Positions 42,692 to 55,400 of a DNA stretch of 64,000 nucleotides are shown piece by piece. The translations under genes and the position numbers were made by a program. Below the pieces are notes generated by a model. The model ran no database searches. It saw only the letters and a program-made list of their open reading frames with translations, and had not been told where the DNA came from. Numbering within the stretch: position 1 is the first letter of the stretch; every line of letters starts with the position of its first letter. Source of the stretch: Apostichopus japonicus (Eukaryota; Echinodermata; Holothuroidea; Aspidochirotida; Stichopodidae); assembly GCF_037975245.1 (NCBI RefSeq), contig NC_092572.1, forward strand, positions 2,765,501 to 2,829,500, in the 5' to 3' direction.

Positions 42692-44816
42692 GGTTCCTTG
42701 CTTTAGCAAAAGGAACCTATGTACTTTGTCAGGTTGGCGTGTGTGAGGGGGTGGTTGGTGTGTCTGTGACACTTGCTTGGATACACTGTAACTAGGGAAA
42801 GTTGGACTTAAAAGAATAGGCCAGACAATTTTCATTATATTCTCAAAAAATACATAATAATAAAAAATAACACATCAACAAATCTCAATCTTTATTGCGT
42901 CTTCTTGTAGAGATGACAGACGTTGGAAACCGCCAACATTTTTGAATAGGCCGACCAAGCCTGTGACGTGTGAAAGTTGCATAATGCAAATATGCCGTTT
43001 GTAACATTTCCGGCATTTATTGCATTTGGTCACTCTGTTACGTTTATGCGAAGTCTAGATTTTCTTCGCGATTACGAGAAAAATAAGCTGGTAAATTATT
43101 CATCTTAATTTATTTTTATGATTTCCAACAAAGTTTGGTAAGAAGCAGTCACTTTGTAACACACGAAGAAGATAAATATTGCTTAAAACAATATCGGAAT
43201 ATGGAATCTGGACCAGAGCCGTACGCTTTCCAACCTGTTTGACAGAGAGCAAGACCAAGTGACAGCACTAGTACCAGTTCCGCCAATCCACATGACGGTG
43301 CGGTTACTGTTAGTGTAAGCGTTACTAACTTGCTATATAGATCTGCCATAGTGAGAAGGTGTGACCTATTGTTTGTGGTGCCTGTGCAGGTCACCAAAGG
43401 TCAGTTAGAGGCCAAAACCCAAAATATTGAAACTGCAATAACTCCCAGTGCCAATGTGCGACAAGGTTGATATTTTGGGGCAAGTTGTGAACTGGTTAGG
43501 GAACATTTTGAAATGAACATTCATGTGATCAGAGGTCACCAAAGGTCAATTAATGTTAAAAACCAAGTATTTTTGCGATAACTTCAGAACAAATTGTCGG
43601 TTAGGGTTGGAAGTTGCTTCAATGTAAACCAATTGTCCATCCGCATCTGGGTGACCCTTGACCTCAATTTGACCTCTGGTGACCTTTAAGTGTTTTGGGG
43701 ATTTTTACAGTTTCGATGCTATTTTCAGATGTCAAAGGTACCTTCTGATCATAAATGTCAATAGTTTGACTCTGTGTGATCTTGATGTGTGAAGTTATAA
43801 TGTGGTCAAAGTTTTCGGTCAGAGTTAGGATGGTTGTACAGATTGATTTTTTGAATCAGGAGATAAAACTACATCTGAAACCAAGGTCAAAGGTCACATT
43901 AGAAAAAATGTGCTTATTTTGGGAGATAGGATATCAAAGGTACCTTCCAAGCAACAATGTCAATGGGTTGACACCCAGGTGAGCTTTGTGTGTGAAGTTA
44001 TACAAGGTCAAAGTTAATTTTCAGACATTAAACTGTGCAATAACTCCCAGTGCCAAGGTGTGACACGGTTGATATTTTGGGACAAGTTGCAAATGGTATA
44101 GGGGAATATTTTTAAACTTAACGATCATGTGATCCTAGGTCACTAAAGGTCAGTTAATGGTAAAAAACTAGTATTTTTGCGATAACTTGAGAACGAATTG
44201 TCCGTTAGGGTTGGGAGTTGCTTCAATGTAATCCACTTGTCGACCCGCATCTGGGTGACCCTTGACCTCAACTTGACCTCTGATGACCTTTAAGTGTTGT
44301 GGGGATTTTTACAGTTTCGATGCTATTTTCAGATGTCAAAGGTACCTTCTGATCATAAATGTCAATAGGTTAACCCCCGGGTGACCTTTGTGTGTGAAGT
44401 TATGCAAGTTCAAAGTTAATGTTTAGACATTTAATGCAATTAATTCCCAGTGCCAAGGTCTGACACGATTGATATTTTAGGACAAGTTGTGAATGGGGTG
44501 GTGGAACATTTTCAAACTTAACGGTCATGTGATCTGAGGTCACCTATGTTATCATATCTGTTGACCCACTTGTAGGTGACCTTATATTTCTTACATTTTC
44601 AACGCCATATCCAGATCTCAAAAGTGCCTTCCGATCATAACTCTGATCAGAATTTGTGATCACAAAGTTTTGGCTATATAGTGTTGGTTACTTTATGGGT
44701 ACATGCAGGACCACAATGACTTGGACTATTTGAGCCCAATCTTACTATGATAATATTATGTGTATTGTCACATACCCCTACGCAAGGAACCACAGTGCCC
44801 TTGGGCTCTTGTTATT
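42692..44816 (+). repeat. hairpin-headed AGGTCA-rich repeat, second long copy
   Basis: Same head (42692-42717), internal phrases and 3' end (CAAGGAACCACAGTGCCC) as 30472-33130. Around 42808-43325 it is interrupted by about 500 bp that begins TTAAAAGAATAGGCCAG, resembling the MITE end at 46219. TGACCT/AGGTCA hexamers remain dense. Confidence 0.85.
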
Positions 44817-45068
44817 ATTGTTTTTAAAAAGGGTTGATGATGCATACAATTCCACTACAATAAATAATCACTGGAGTAGCTGCAGAGTACCCTGCTTGAT
44901 CCGAGATTGTGGTTTTGACGGAGACAAACAACGTCCAACGCAGTCTTATATTGTGCTTGAGTAGATGGCGCTATTAAAGTATTGTTAAGATTATTGGACT
45001 TCGATATTTTTTCCCTTTTTTCGAATGTACAATGCATATATACTTGTAAAACGGGCGATATCCAACGG

Positions 45069-45430
45069 CAAGTGCGTAGGAACCGGGGGGGCGCCAGTCC
45101 CCCCAGTGAAAAATATGGGGGGTGGAAGTATCATTCCGACCCCTGCTCCGCAAGTCAGAAAACCCCTTTTTCATTTCCAAATGAGAAAAAAATCTCATTT
45201 GGGGCACCAAATTGCATCTAAGGCCAGGTGAAAATGCAAAATTATTTACAAAATGGAGTGGGTGTTGAAGTGTGCTATATTGCACCAAATTGCATCAGAG
45301 GCCATCTGGAATTGCAAAAAAAAATTCCAAAGGGGAGGGGGACACCCCATCCCCTTAGATCCCTCCCCCAGGCCGGCCATCAGTCTTCAGCCCCCCCTAC
45401 TCAAAAGTACCTTCCTACTGTATGCCACTG
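45069..45430 (+). mobile_element. hAT MITE (367-bp family), TSD 7 of 8
   Basis: Begins CAAGTGCGTAGGAACC and ends TACTGTATGCCACTG. TCCAACGG (45061-45068) and TTCAACGG (45431-45438) flank it. Closely similar throughout to 11209-11575. It is inserted in the CAACGGGCTAC minisatellite. Confidence 0.85.
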
Positions 45431-45975
45431 TTCAACGGGGTACATGGTCCGTTTTTGTTTCTGTTGCCGACGAACCAACAGGCTACGCAGTCATTCTGTT
45501 AAGGAAAGTAAAGCCTGAAGAAGTGTGGGGTGACATCCAACGGGATAGTGGGGATCTGGGGTGACATCCAACGGGCTACTGGGTCTAGCTTTGTTTTTAA
45601 GTAATTACCCAACGGGCTACGAAGTCAGAAGTGGGTTGAAGTATTTAGTGGCGACGAACCAACGGGCTACGAAGTCAGACTTTATAGTAAAGAATACACA
45701 AAAATGTTTTTAAAGTAAAGTAAAACATACAGTAAGGTCTAACCCTAACCACTAACCCCTAAACCTAAATTTTGAAGAATTCAGTGGCTACGAGCCAACG
45801 GGCTACGAAGTCATTCTTCATAGTAAAGTATACACAACAATGTTTTTAAAGTACAGTAAAACGTTAGGTCTGGGGCGACATCCAATGGGCTACGGATACC
45901 CTAACCTAAACCCTAACTCTAATGGGAAGTCATTCTTTATAGTAAAGTATACACGTTTCTGTAAATAAGATAGCG
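45431..45975 (+). repeat. diverged CCAACGGGCTACGAAGTC minisatellite
   Basis: At least eight copies of CCAACGGGCTAC(GAAGTCA), separated by variable spacers with TATAGTAAAGTATACAC and AACCCTAACC-type runs (45745-45775, 45897-45920). Irregular, with an estimated unit of 40-140 bp. Confidence 0.75.
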
Positions 45976-46218
45976 CCATCTATCACTTATCCACTTTTAC
46001 CTCGTAGCCGGTAGCACCTAGTTTGATTTAGTTTCAATAACGCAGGGTATTCGACAGCTATGCCTAATCACTTCAGTTAACCCTCCAATAGGCTGATACC
46101 TCAAAATCTCCCATAACACACGACATACAGTAATATGGAACTATACCCCAGTATACTGTTGTAGAGTTTCAGTTGAAAGATGGATTAAACCACACAATAC
46201 AAATTAAATCTGCCAGTG

Positions 46219-46795
46219 CTTAAAAGAATAGTCCAGGTCAAAATTTCTTTTTAATGTTTTAAAGAGGAACATAATCCAAGCATTCTGTTGAAATTTGCAT
46301 TCAATTCCTATGTACTGTTTTTGAGATATTGACAGTTGAATTTGCCACCTTTGGTATCAAAAATGAACTTGGAGCAAACAAGTGTGACGTCATTGTTGCA
46401 TGATAACTACAGAAATATTCTTTTCTTTAAAATTTATGTCTGATTTTATACTCCACAATTGGATGCATCCATAATGTGAATGTACCATACTGTACTGTAT
46501 TGGTATTTTATAATCTTCACATCCAAGTTAGACAAACTAGTAACCCTATCCAATACAAGGTCAAATCAATAGACTGAAAAATAGAGAAAAAACAAAACAT
46601 TATTTGTCAGTGTGCAACTATGACGTCACAACTGTTTGCTTCAAATTCACTTTGGTAGAATATCAGATAACTTCAACTGTCAATATTTCAAAAACAGTAT
46701 AGGAATTGAATGCAAATTGCACCAGAATGCTTAGATTATGTTCACTTTTAACATATCAAAAAGAAATTTGGACCTGGACTTTCTTTCAAGACTCC
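46219..46795. mobile_element. MITE with long (about 190-bp) inverted ends
   Basis: The left arm (about 46219-46410) reads AAGTCCAGGTC-like, GAACATAATCCAAGCATTC, GCATTCAATTCCTATG and GAGCAAACAAGTGTGACG. The right arm (about 46618-46795) holds the complements in mirror order. TTAA lies at the left end; a matching right duplication was not found. Confidence 0.75.
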
Positions 46796-46815
46796 TGTCT
46801 ATCTTACTGCTCTCT

Positions 46816-47215
46816 GGTTTTAACCTAACCCCAGTCCCCTTTCATGTTGGAAAGATTGAGAAGCGGCAACTCTCCAATGACTACCACTGCAAAATTGTGC
46901 CCATTAGAGACCATGCAGAGGAGAGAGAATCCATTTCTGCTAATATTCCACCTCAGGCTGACCCGAAAGAGTACCAACCGGGCGTTACATCGCTGGAATG
47001 TACGACAATGAGTGGTGCATTGGTATATAGTGGAAATTTCAGAGGAAGAAAATGATGTCTTTGTGAAGTTAATGAAACAAACCAAGAACTCCAATGCACT
47101 AACTTGGCCACAGAACACCCACAATAATTGTTGGATACCATTCCTAGCAATAATTTTGTTTCATCGGTGCTCCAGAGTTAAAGGGACATGGAGGCCACCA
47201 GTACACTCTTCCTCA
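46816..47215 (+). pseudogene. fragment of an unknown animal gene with a WP/CW motif domain
   Basis: The plus frame reads IPPQADPKEYQPG. After one shift it reads RYIAGMYDNEWCIG, and after another EISEEENDVFVKLMK, ALTWPQ and NNCWIPFLAI. The order (xAxMYDxxWYxG, VExISEE, KLM, FxWP, CWxP) is a small beta-barrel-like module seen at the C-terminus of many repeat-borne proteins in marine animals. Its function is unknown to me. Two frameshifts make it a pseudogene. Confidence 0.45.
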
Positions 47216-49464
47216 TGAAGACTTAAAAGACCATTCCAGCCAAACTGCAAGCATTCATCAAGTAAAACAAATGAAAGTGTGCTAACTTGTATATCAAGCC
47301 ATACTGCAAGCATTCATCAAGTTAAAGAAATTAATGTGTGCTTGTTTTACTTGTATATGAACATCCATGTGTGGTAAGAATTGTAAGGACATTGAAGCAT
47401 TTCAACGACATTCCTTATAAACCTAGGACAGGCCTTGTGAGGGTTGTGACAGAACCAGTAATTTAAATGTGTGTGAAGCGTTCATGATGTGTTAAATGTC
47501 ATTAATTTAACCTAAAGCAATTTGTTATGTTACATTTTGATTTGCTGACTGAAACAAGGATACAATGATCATATCACTCATTATTATACTATGATTACAT
47601 GGTAAATATTTTAAGCTTGAGATACAAAAATGTGCGAAAAACGTCTAATATACAAATTGCCACCAAATCATGAAGGAGTGCAAAACTGAAATTTGGTGTA
47701 TATTGTATAAGTACTGTAGATATCATATGTGTAACTGGTGTAAATTTCAAGAAAAGTTTCAATTGATTGCATGGTCAATGGGGGTCAAGACGGGCGGAGT
47801 CTTTTTGACAATTGATTTTTTTTTTGGACAATTTCAAAGTCGGAAAATATCACAAAAGTCACTTTTGACAAGTCGGGCAGGCACAAAATGGCCGTTTTGG
47901 CCAAATTTCAACGGGCTACAGTATATCTCAAAAACGATATGGATTATGATGTATGTGTTCATTTGGGTCACATTCAATCATTCTGATGAAGTTTCATCAA
48001 AATCTGTGAGAAACTTCATTTCGGGTGTTTGACGTGACCTAATCTTTTTCTAAAATAGATCATATTTAAAATTAAGATAAAAAATGCTTGATTTTCTAAT
48101 AAATTGTTAATCAACACGGAAATATCTACAACAGCATTAAAAACCTTTGCAAATCATTTTCATTTTTAAGTTACATTGAATCATACAAGGTAGTAAAGTT
48201 GAAGTTTACTTGAATCAGAGTACAGTACTGTTTTAAATTGTAAATATGTTTGCTTAAAAAAAAAAAAAACTTTTTGTTTAAATTTTCCTAGAATGCTACA
48301 GTCACCGAAAAATTACACCCATACACGTATATATGTTTAAGCTCCCAAAAAAATGTTGAAATTCCCAAATTTGAAACTTTTACATGTAATGTTAGGAAAA
48401 AATTCAATATATACAGTATGGTGTTTGAAATTTCAGTGTACAAAAGTTACACCACTGATTGTGAAAATGACCATATATCATAAGATTTAACACGTGTAGA
48501 GCTACTTAAGAAAGCACCGAGGACACAATTCAACCAAGGGTCTCCAAATAGTGTCTGACACTAAAGCCAACAAAACACATATTTTCTGTAAGTCCTTTGT
48601 AATGTAATGGTACGTAAATCATTGATAAATTTAATGAGTGGGTCATTCCATATCAAGTCACCAAATTTTGGAGCATGTTGTAATTCGACATCTTTTAATA
48701 ATTCCCAAATGTATGGTATGCTTGGAACACCATGAAGTCATCATACTCTGAAAATTTCAGTTGCATTGTTTCAAAATTTTCCAATATATCACACTTTGAA
48801 ATTATGCAATTTGTCAATGTGGCATTTTGGCATTTTCTTAATTGCTGAGGTCTCATTTCTCAGCAATTAAACATCCTACTACCTTTCTATTACAGAATCC
48901 TATAGAGACTGTCTCATAAAAATGGAAAAAACAAACTTAGGCAATAAAAACATTGTCTTCTTGTGGAGTAAGGTCGACTTAAAAAGTCTCAAAATATTAG
49001 ATTTTGGCATGTTACAATGTGCTATTTTGAGTGATAAATTGCTCCTTAATCATTGCTTCAGTGTACATCTTAAAAGGTTATTATGTCTAGTACAAACAAT
49101 ACAAACTAATGATTACAATGCTTTCCTGTAATATTTTGCAAGTTGTGCAACTCTAAAGTTGCTATTTCATGCTGCGATTCAGCATGAGGAAGGTGTTTTG
49201 ATTCCAATTTGTTATCAATGTTAGAGCCGTGAGGGTTTGATACTTTCTTATAAAGTTCTTACACCTTACATAATTCCGGTATATAGACAAGATCTAATTG
49301 TTGTGGTCTGCATCAATATATCATAACATGTTTGCGTTTTGTATGTAATTTGGTACTCCCAAGTGCCTGTCCTGCAGCCAAGGTTTGTAGCCAAGTTTTA
49401 CACGATAATCTTGAGAATATTTTTTACTGTAATGATATTACGTTACATTTCAGATTAACACAAA
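47216..49464. other. AT-rich non-coding upstream of the Ig gene
   Basis: A local direct duplication, GCAAGCATTCATCAAGT, occurs at about 47248 and 47310. The longest open frame (47670-48032) has no domain-like pattern. The first-exon acceptor TTACATTTCAG at 49452 suggests a 5' UTR exon somewhere here, not identified. Confidence 0.35.
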
Positions 49465-52400
49465 ATGTGGGATCATCGCAGAATGGCATGGGCAATATAC
49501 TGGATTATTATAGGTGAGTGAAGTACTCTTTAATGTATTGTGAACAGTATAGGTTACCTACAACTGCTAGACATTTGAAAATAGGATGGTTCTAGTTTTG
49601 GCAGCAGTGTTTGATTTTGTGTGACTTTTGGATCATTCTGTACTCACTGTGGCAGTCATATTTTGTTTGGTTTTGATATTTATGTAGCTTTCATTATTGC
49701 CTTGTTATAGTGAACAATATTGTTGTGCAATCTCTGTCTGTGTGATCAATATAATCAGATGTTTGTTGATAACAGTAGTTCACTTTGTACCTATATCTGT
49801 TCATGGACTCAGGATGTTTCATGTTGACCTGTTGCTGTTCTGAAATAAAGAGAGAAATGGTCAAACTGTGGTGACTTAAGACTTTGTATGTGAACAATTG
49901 ACAAAACTATATACTTTTTCTGTAATGTGCGAACATTACTATTACAGTCTGTCAATATCATACAAACCTAGCTGTCTATTGTTTCAGGCTGTAGGCTTAA
50001 AACAGATATGTAGCCATTGTAGAAGTTTTTTAGAAACAAAATTAAAATACAAATTATTTTGCATGTTAAATTATCTTATTAACATGCTAATTATGGTTAT
50101 TAGTGTTGCTTTATGTTTTGTTTTTTTTCTCCATCACGCAGGGTCACTTGTTCAGGCACAGGGGTTCAGTACTATAGTTGTTAAGGAAGGGGAAGATGCA
50201 ATAATAGAATGTGGGTTACAGACTACAGTGGAAGAAGGTAACCTGAGATGGGAAGCAATAACAAATGATACTACTGTAGTCTTAGCATATGATCTCAGAG
50301 GCGGATTTTCTAGCTGCGATGACAGAATTGTCAATTGTACTATACATGCCAATGGTAGTATCCAACTGGAGTCTGTTGGCAAGGAAGATGGTGCCACATA
50401 TTACCGTTGCCTTAGAGGAGATGAACATGGGTTCAACTATTACTCTGATCACAGGCTCTTAGTTTTGTCAAAAGGTTTGTAGTCACTGGTTGTATGCATT
50501 CCACCATAAATGATAACAGATGTCCAAATCTAGGACAGTTTGAGGTTTGACAGCAGTGTTTGATTTCAAGTGACTGTTGGATCGTTCTTGCACACTGTGG
50601 CTGTCATTTTTTAGCTCATACCAGCATGCTGGTGTGAGCTATTGTTACAGTGCGGCGTCTATCTCTCTATCACTCTATCACTCTATCCGTCAACAATTGG
50701 TAAAACCGCTCCCACTCGCACAGTGTTTGATGGAATTTCATGAAACTTGGACACAAGGACCATTGGGTATAGGGCCATCAGAGATGGTCCAAAATTTGGG
50801 GTCAAAGGTCACCTGTGGGCCGTAATGGGTCATTTTGTGGAAATACTCAAAATGCTTCTTCTCCTACAGATTCCATGGTACAATATTGAGGGTTTGTCAC
50901 GACAGTACTATGGTAGTTTTACCTTCTGGGTGTTCATGAATTTGAGATCAAAGATCAACTAGGGGTTTTTTGTGGCCCGGGCCGCGGCCCTATATTTTCA
51001 AATTGCTCCTGTTCGTACAGTGTATGGCCAATTATAATGAAAGTTTGTCACAATGTTCCTCGGGATGAGAGTTACGAGGGGTGTTCGGAAAATTGAGGTC
51101 AAATGTCATTTAGGGCGTCATCGGGGGTCATTCTTTGTAATATTTTCAAATATCTCAATCTCCTCAAGATTTTGATGGATCATATTCAAAGTTGAAATGA
51201 TGATTGTTGGATTGTGTATGAATAAGGTGATGCCTAAAAATTTTTGGTCAAAAGTTAATTAATTACAGTTAATCCCCATTGTTTAAAAAAATCTGAGCCT
51301 TCACTTTTTGCCAAAGCTCCTTTAATTTGTCTCCCAGTCTCTGCAGTGTTTGTTTACAGTTGTGGTTAAGCTCTGCAGAGGCTGTTAGTGGAATTATAAA
51401 GCAGGACTGGGAGTTGTTATTAACTGTTGAACTGTAAGCATGAGAGCCCTATAGCCAATCAGCACTTGCCGATTCTTAGAAGTCTTTGAGCCTGAGGTAT
51501 GTAGGCAGCTTGTGAAGTTATGTCTTGTAGGGAGTGCTTGTTATGTCTGCTAAGGTAGAGGGGAGAAAGTTTAATAGGGTAAGTCAGTGGTATTGTTTAA
51601 GAGAGTGGGTAAAGTATGATTTAAAGGGGAAAATAGGAATTATAGCCAGTGGTGTGGCCAGGATTCTGCTAATGGAGGGGGGTGGGGGGTATCCCTCACA
51701 GGCCCAAAATTGGTTTTGTGGGCCCTACATTTTTCAGCTGGAAAAGGTATGAGCTTCTGCACCATTGGTGCTCTAGTTATTAGGTTGTGATTGTTATACA
51801 GTAATGTAGCTCTCATTAAGGCCTTGTTAGTGAACATCATTGGTGTGCAATCTCTGTGTGTGTGATCAATATGATCAGATATTTGCTCAGTAGTTCATTT
51901 ACCGTTGCGAAGAGTAGATGAACATGGGTACTACTAATATTCTGATCATAGGCTCTTAGTTTTGTCAAAAGGTTTGTAGTCACTTGTTGTTAAAATTATA
52001 CATGCATTTTCACGATAAATGCTTACACACAGATGTCTAACTCTTGTCTTTTAGTTTTGACAGGCTCTGACCAATCTCATTATTATAGTGAAGTACATGC
52101 TAAATCATTTTATAAAGAATTTGAGCTGAATCTCATTCTCCATATGAGGATTTCATAATGAGATCACCACAGCTATTTTTTGTTAGTGAAACAGATAACT
52201 ATTTGTGGATAGTTCCTATTCTTCTTTCTTGTTGCTTTAGGGAAAACGTCTTCTCCCCCATCAATTGAAACACCTCACAGAGAGTCAGTAAGTGCCTATA
52301 ACATGGGTAAGAAGGGTGTGCTACATGGCTTCAATGCTCCAGTCTGTGAAGATGATGTGGATGGGAACCTCCCAGTAGTCTGCTATCCACCGTCTGGTAT

Positions 52401-55400
52401 AATTGTGGACAGAGAATATGAGACTATTCAGTGTAATTGTACTGACTCAGATGGGCTGATGGACAATGTGACATTTCCTGTAACAAGTTAGTATTTTTTT
52501 ATAGTGTTTTCATTGCAGAAGCTGGTATGCTATCGATAATATCCTTTGTAAAGATTTAATGTTTATAGACTTGTAGTAAAATAGATTAAGTATGAGTATC
52601 AGTAGAACATCCCTTGAAGTATAACAACAGTAATGTTTGTCTTACTGGATATCAGACTATTTTGATCTTGTTGGAATATTGTCAAAGTGAGCAAATGAGG
52701 CCAAGGTCATGTCAGTTCCAAACAGAAGTAAGCTAAAATCTTTGAAAAGTTACTTTACCACAGGGCATAGGGATAAAGTTTCTGACAACCATTCCTAGTT
52801 AGCAAGATGGAAAGTTATGACAAACAACAGTTAATAACATTGCATTTAATAGCATGAGTACGAGTGCAAGGCTGGAAGTCTAATTAGGAGTTAAAAGCTA
52901 ATATTTATTTGTATTCTATACTTAATTTCCAAAAGTGATAAATATGACTATCAATGCATACTGTATATTAACATATTTTCGTAGTGAAGTATATATGAAG
53001 TATATCCATACTTCTCCCTCATCAATTGAAACACCTCACAGAGAGTCAGTAAGTTCCTATAAATGGGTAAGAAGGGTGTGCTACATGGCTACAATACTCT
53101 AGTCTGTGAAGATGATTTGGATGGGAACCTCCCAGTAGTCTGCTATCCACCTTCTGGTGTAATTGTAGACATAATATGAGACTATTCAGTGTAATTGTTC
53201 AGACACAGATGGGCTGATGGACAATGTGACATTTCTTGTAACAAGTTAGTAATTTATAAACAGTGTTCATAGTTTACAGAACCTGGTATGTTAACTATTA
53301 TTGACTGTTTGATTAGGAATCCTTTTTGCCTTCAATTCCTGTTCCTGCTTCCTCCCAATGTGTTTCCCTTTCAGACAGCATGGTTATGCATCTCTTAAAA
53401 TTCTGCTTGTTTTTGTAACACCTGCAGATGTTGTGATCTTAGAAAATTATCCCTTACAAAATGTATTACTATCAGCCTGTCTCTGTGAGTGATCTTTATA
53501 TCTTAAGTTCACTAGATACTTTCACCGTAGACCTGACTGAATCATCACATGAGTGCACGATTCCATTAATGTATCTAGCAGACCCCACATACCTACTATG
53601 TGAGGTAACCTGCTATAGTAGTACTTACTGTGGAATAGGTTTCTTAACTAATGAAATATTACAGTGTATGTTGTTGCTCACTCATATTGTGCACAGTTTG
53701 TGTGGGAGAAACCAGCCACATTGAAGAAGTAACCAGTTTTTTGTCACCTAAAATGTATACTTAGGGCTTTTCTGGAAAGCAGTGCTTCTGCACTGAGCAG
53801 GAGTACCCTCATTAAAGATGACAATCATAAACAATAAATAAAAAAATATAAAAATGAAGCATTGAAAGGCAAGCATAACTATCTTCTTACTGGCTTGATA
53901 TCTGAAACTGATAGCAAGACAATTTATCTCCTTTGCCACAAAATGAGTTATTTTCTTTATATTTCACAGGCGTAACGCACGGGTTGCATCCTGGTTGGAC
54001 GGCTTGCTGTATTCTTTTTGTTATTTCAATTCCAACCAATTCTGCATTATTATTGATTTGCTGTATCCTGCACATGAAACTCAAAAAGTTCAAAGAGAAA
54101 TGTGAACATGCAGGTAAATATGCTCACCCTCTGGAAGGAATTGGTTGGATGGGGTAAGAAGAACTAATGTAGACTAGGGATATTTGATGGAGAATTATGC
54201 TGTAGATATGCTCCCCCTCTGGAAGGAATTGGTTAGGTGGGGGCTAGAAGAACTAATGTAAACAATGGATATTTGATGGAGAATTATGTTGTAAATATGC
54301 TCCCCCTCTGGAAGGAATTGGTTGGGTGGGGGCAAGAAGAACCAACGTAAACAATGGATATTTGATGGAGAATTATGTTGTAAATATGCATATCTTCTGG
54401 AAGGAATTGGTTGGGGGGGGGGGGCAAGAAGAACTAATGTAAACAATGGATATTTGATGGAGAATTATGTTGTAAATATGCTCACCCTCTGGAAGGAATT
54501 GGTCGGGTGGGGGCAAAGAACTAATGTAAACAAGGGATACTTGATGTAGAATTATGTTGTAAATATGCTCACCCTCTGGAAGGAATTGGTTGGGTGGGGG
54601 CAAGAAGAACTAATGTAAACAAGGGATATTAGATGGAGAATTATGTTGTAAATATCCTCACCCTCTGGAAGGAATTGGTTCAATCAACATTTCACCCACT
54701 CTCCTGATCTTTAGGAATAGAGGATTTACTATGTATAGTAGGAGTAAGGCACAAACTTTGCAGCCAGTGGGGCATGAATATATCTCTGATTTGATGTACA
54801 TAGAAAGTCACGAAATTACCTCGGGACTTTCCAAAGTGACAATTTTATTGTAGTATTAATCCATGTGTAGTTAAATATATATAAATATCTGTGTACATAG
54901 TTAAATATATATAAATATTTTATCGTTTACATTTAGAGAACCTGCTAGTAATATCCTTGCAGGATATTTTTTACTGAAACAGACTAACAACACATTTTAA
55001 ATAGACAATTGGTCATACAGCTAAATTGAACTGTGAATTGAAAAGATGAATAAGGCTAAATTAGAAAGGAAGAGGTGATGTTGATCAGATTAAAGTCTGA
55101 ATGAAGTCTGCGGGATGAGTATTTGTGTGCACTCCTTTCTTCAATATTCAGTATTTGAATATCTGTCTATGGAATGGCTGTGCCACATTTCATTACATCG
55201 TTTATTGCACAAAAGAGCACTTCTGTTATTACCAAAGCACAACATGAAGCACACAAGAACCCATCACCATTGTATAGATACCTTTAGCCTTTGGCAAGGC
55301 ATCAGAACCCAAAATCAACTTGGCTGTCCAACTGATGACCAGTTTTTTACATCAAATTCAGAATGTATTGTAACCAAATACCCTTAATAAGGTTTAATCA

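Noticed and set aside
47670-48032. 120-codon plus-strand open frame
   Set aside because: No domain-like pattern, no relatives in the window and no splice context.
49898-50141. Long open frame upstream of the Ig exon
   Set aside because: It runs through a pyrimidine tract and a strong acceptor. A separate leader exon at 49465 joins the Ig exon in phase and gives a better signal peptide.
54195-54603. Open frames on both strands with repeated Pro/Gln motifs
   Set aside because: They are translations of the 90-bp minisatellite and lie in an intron.
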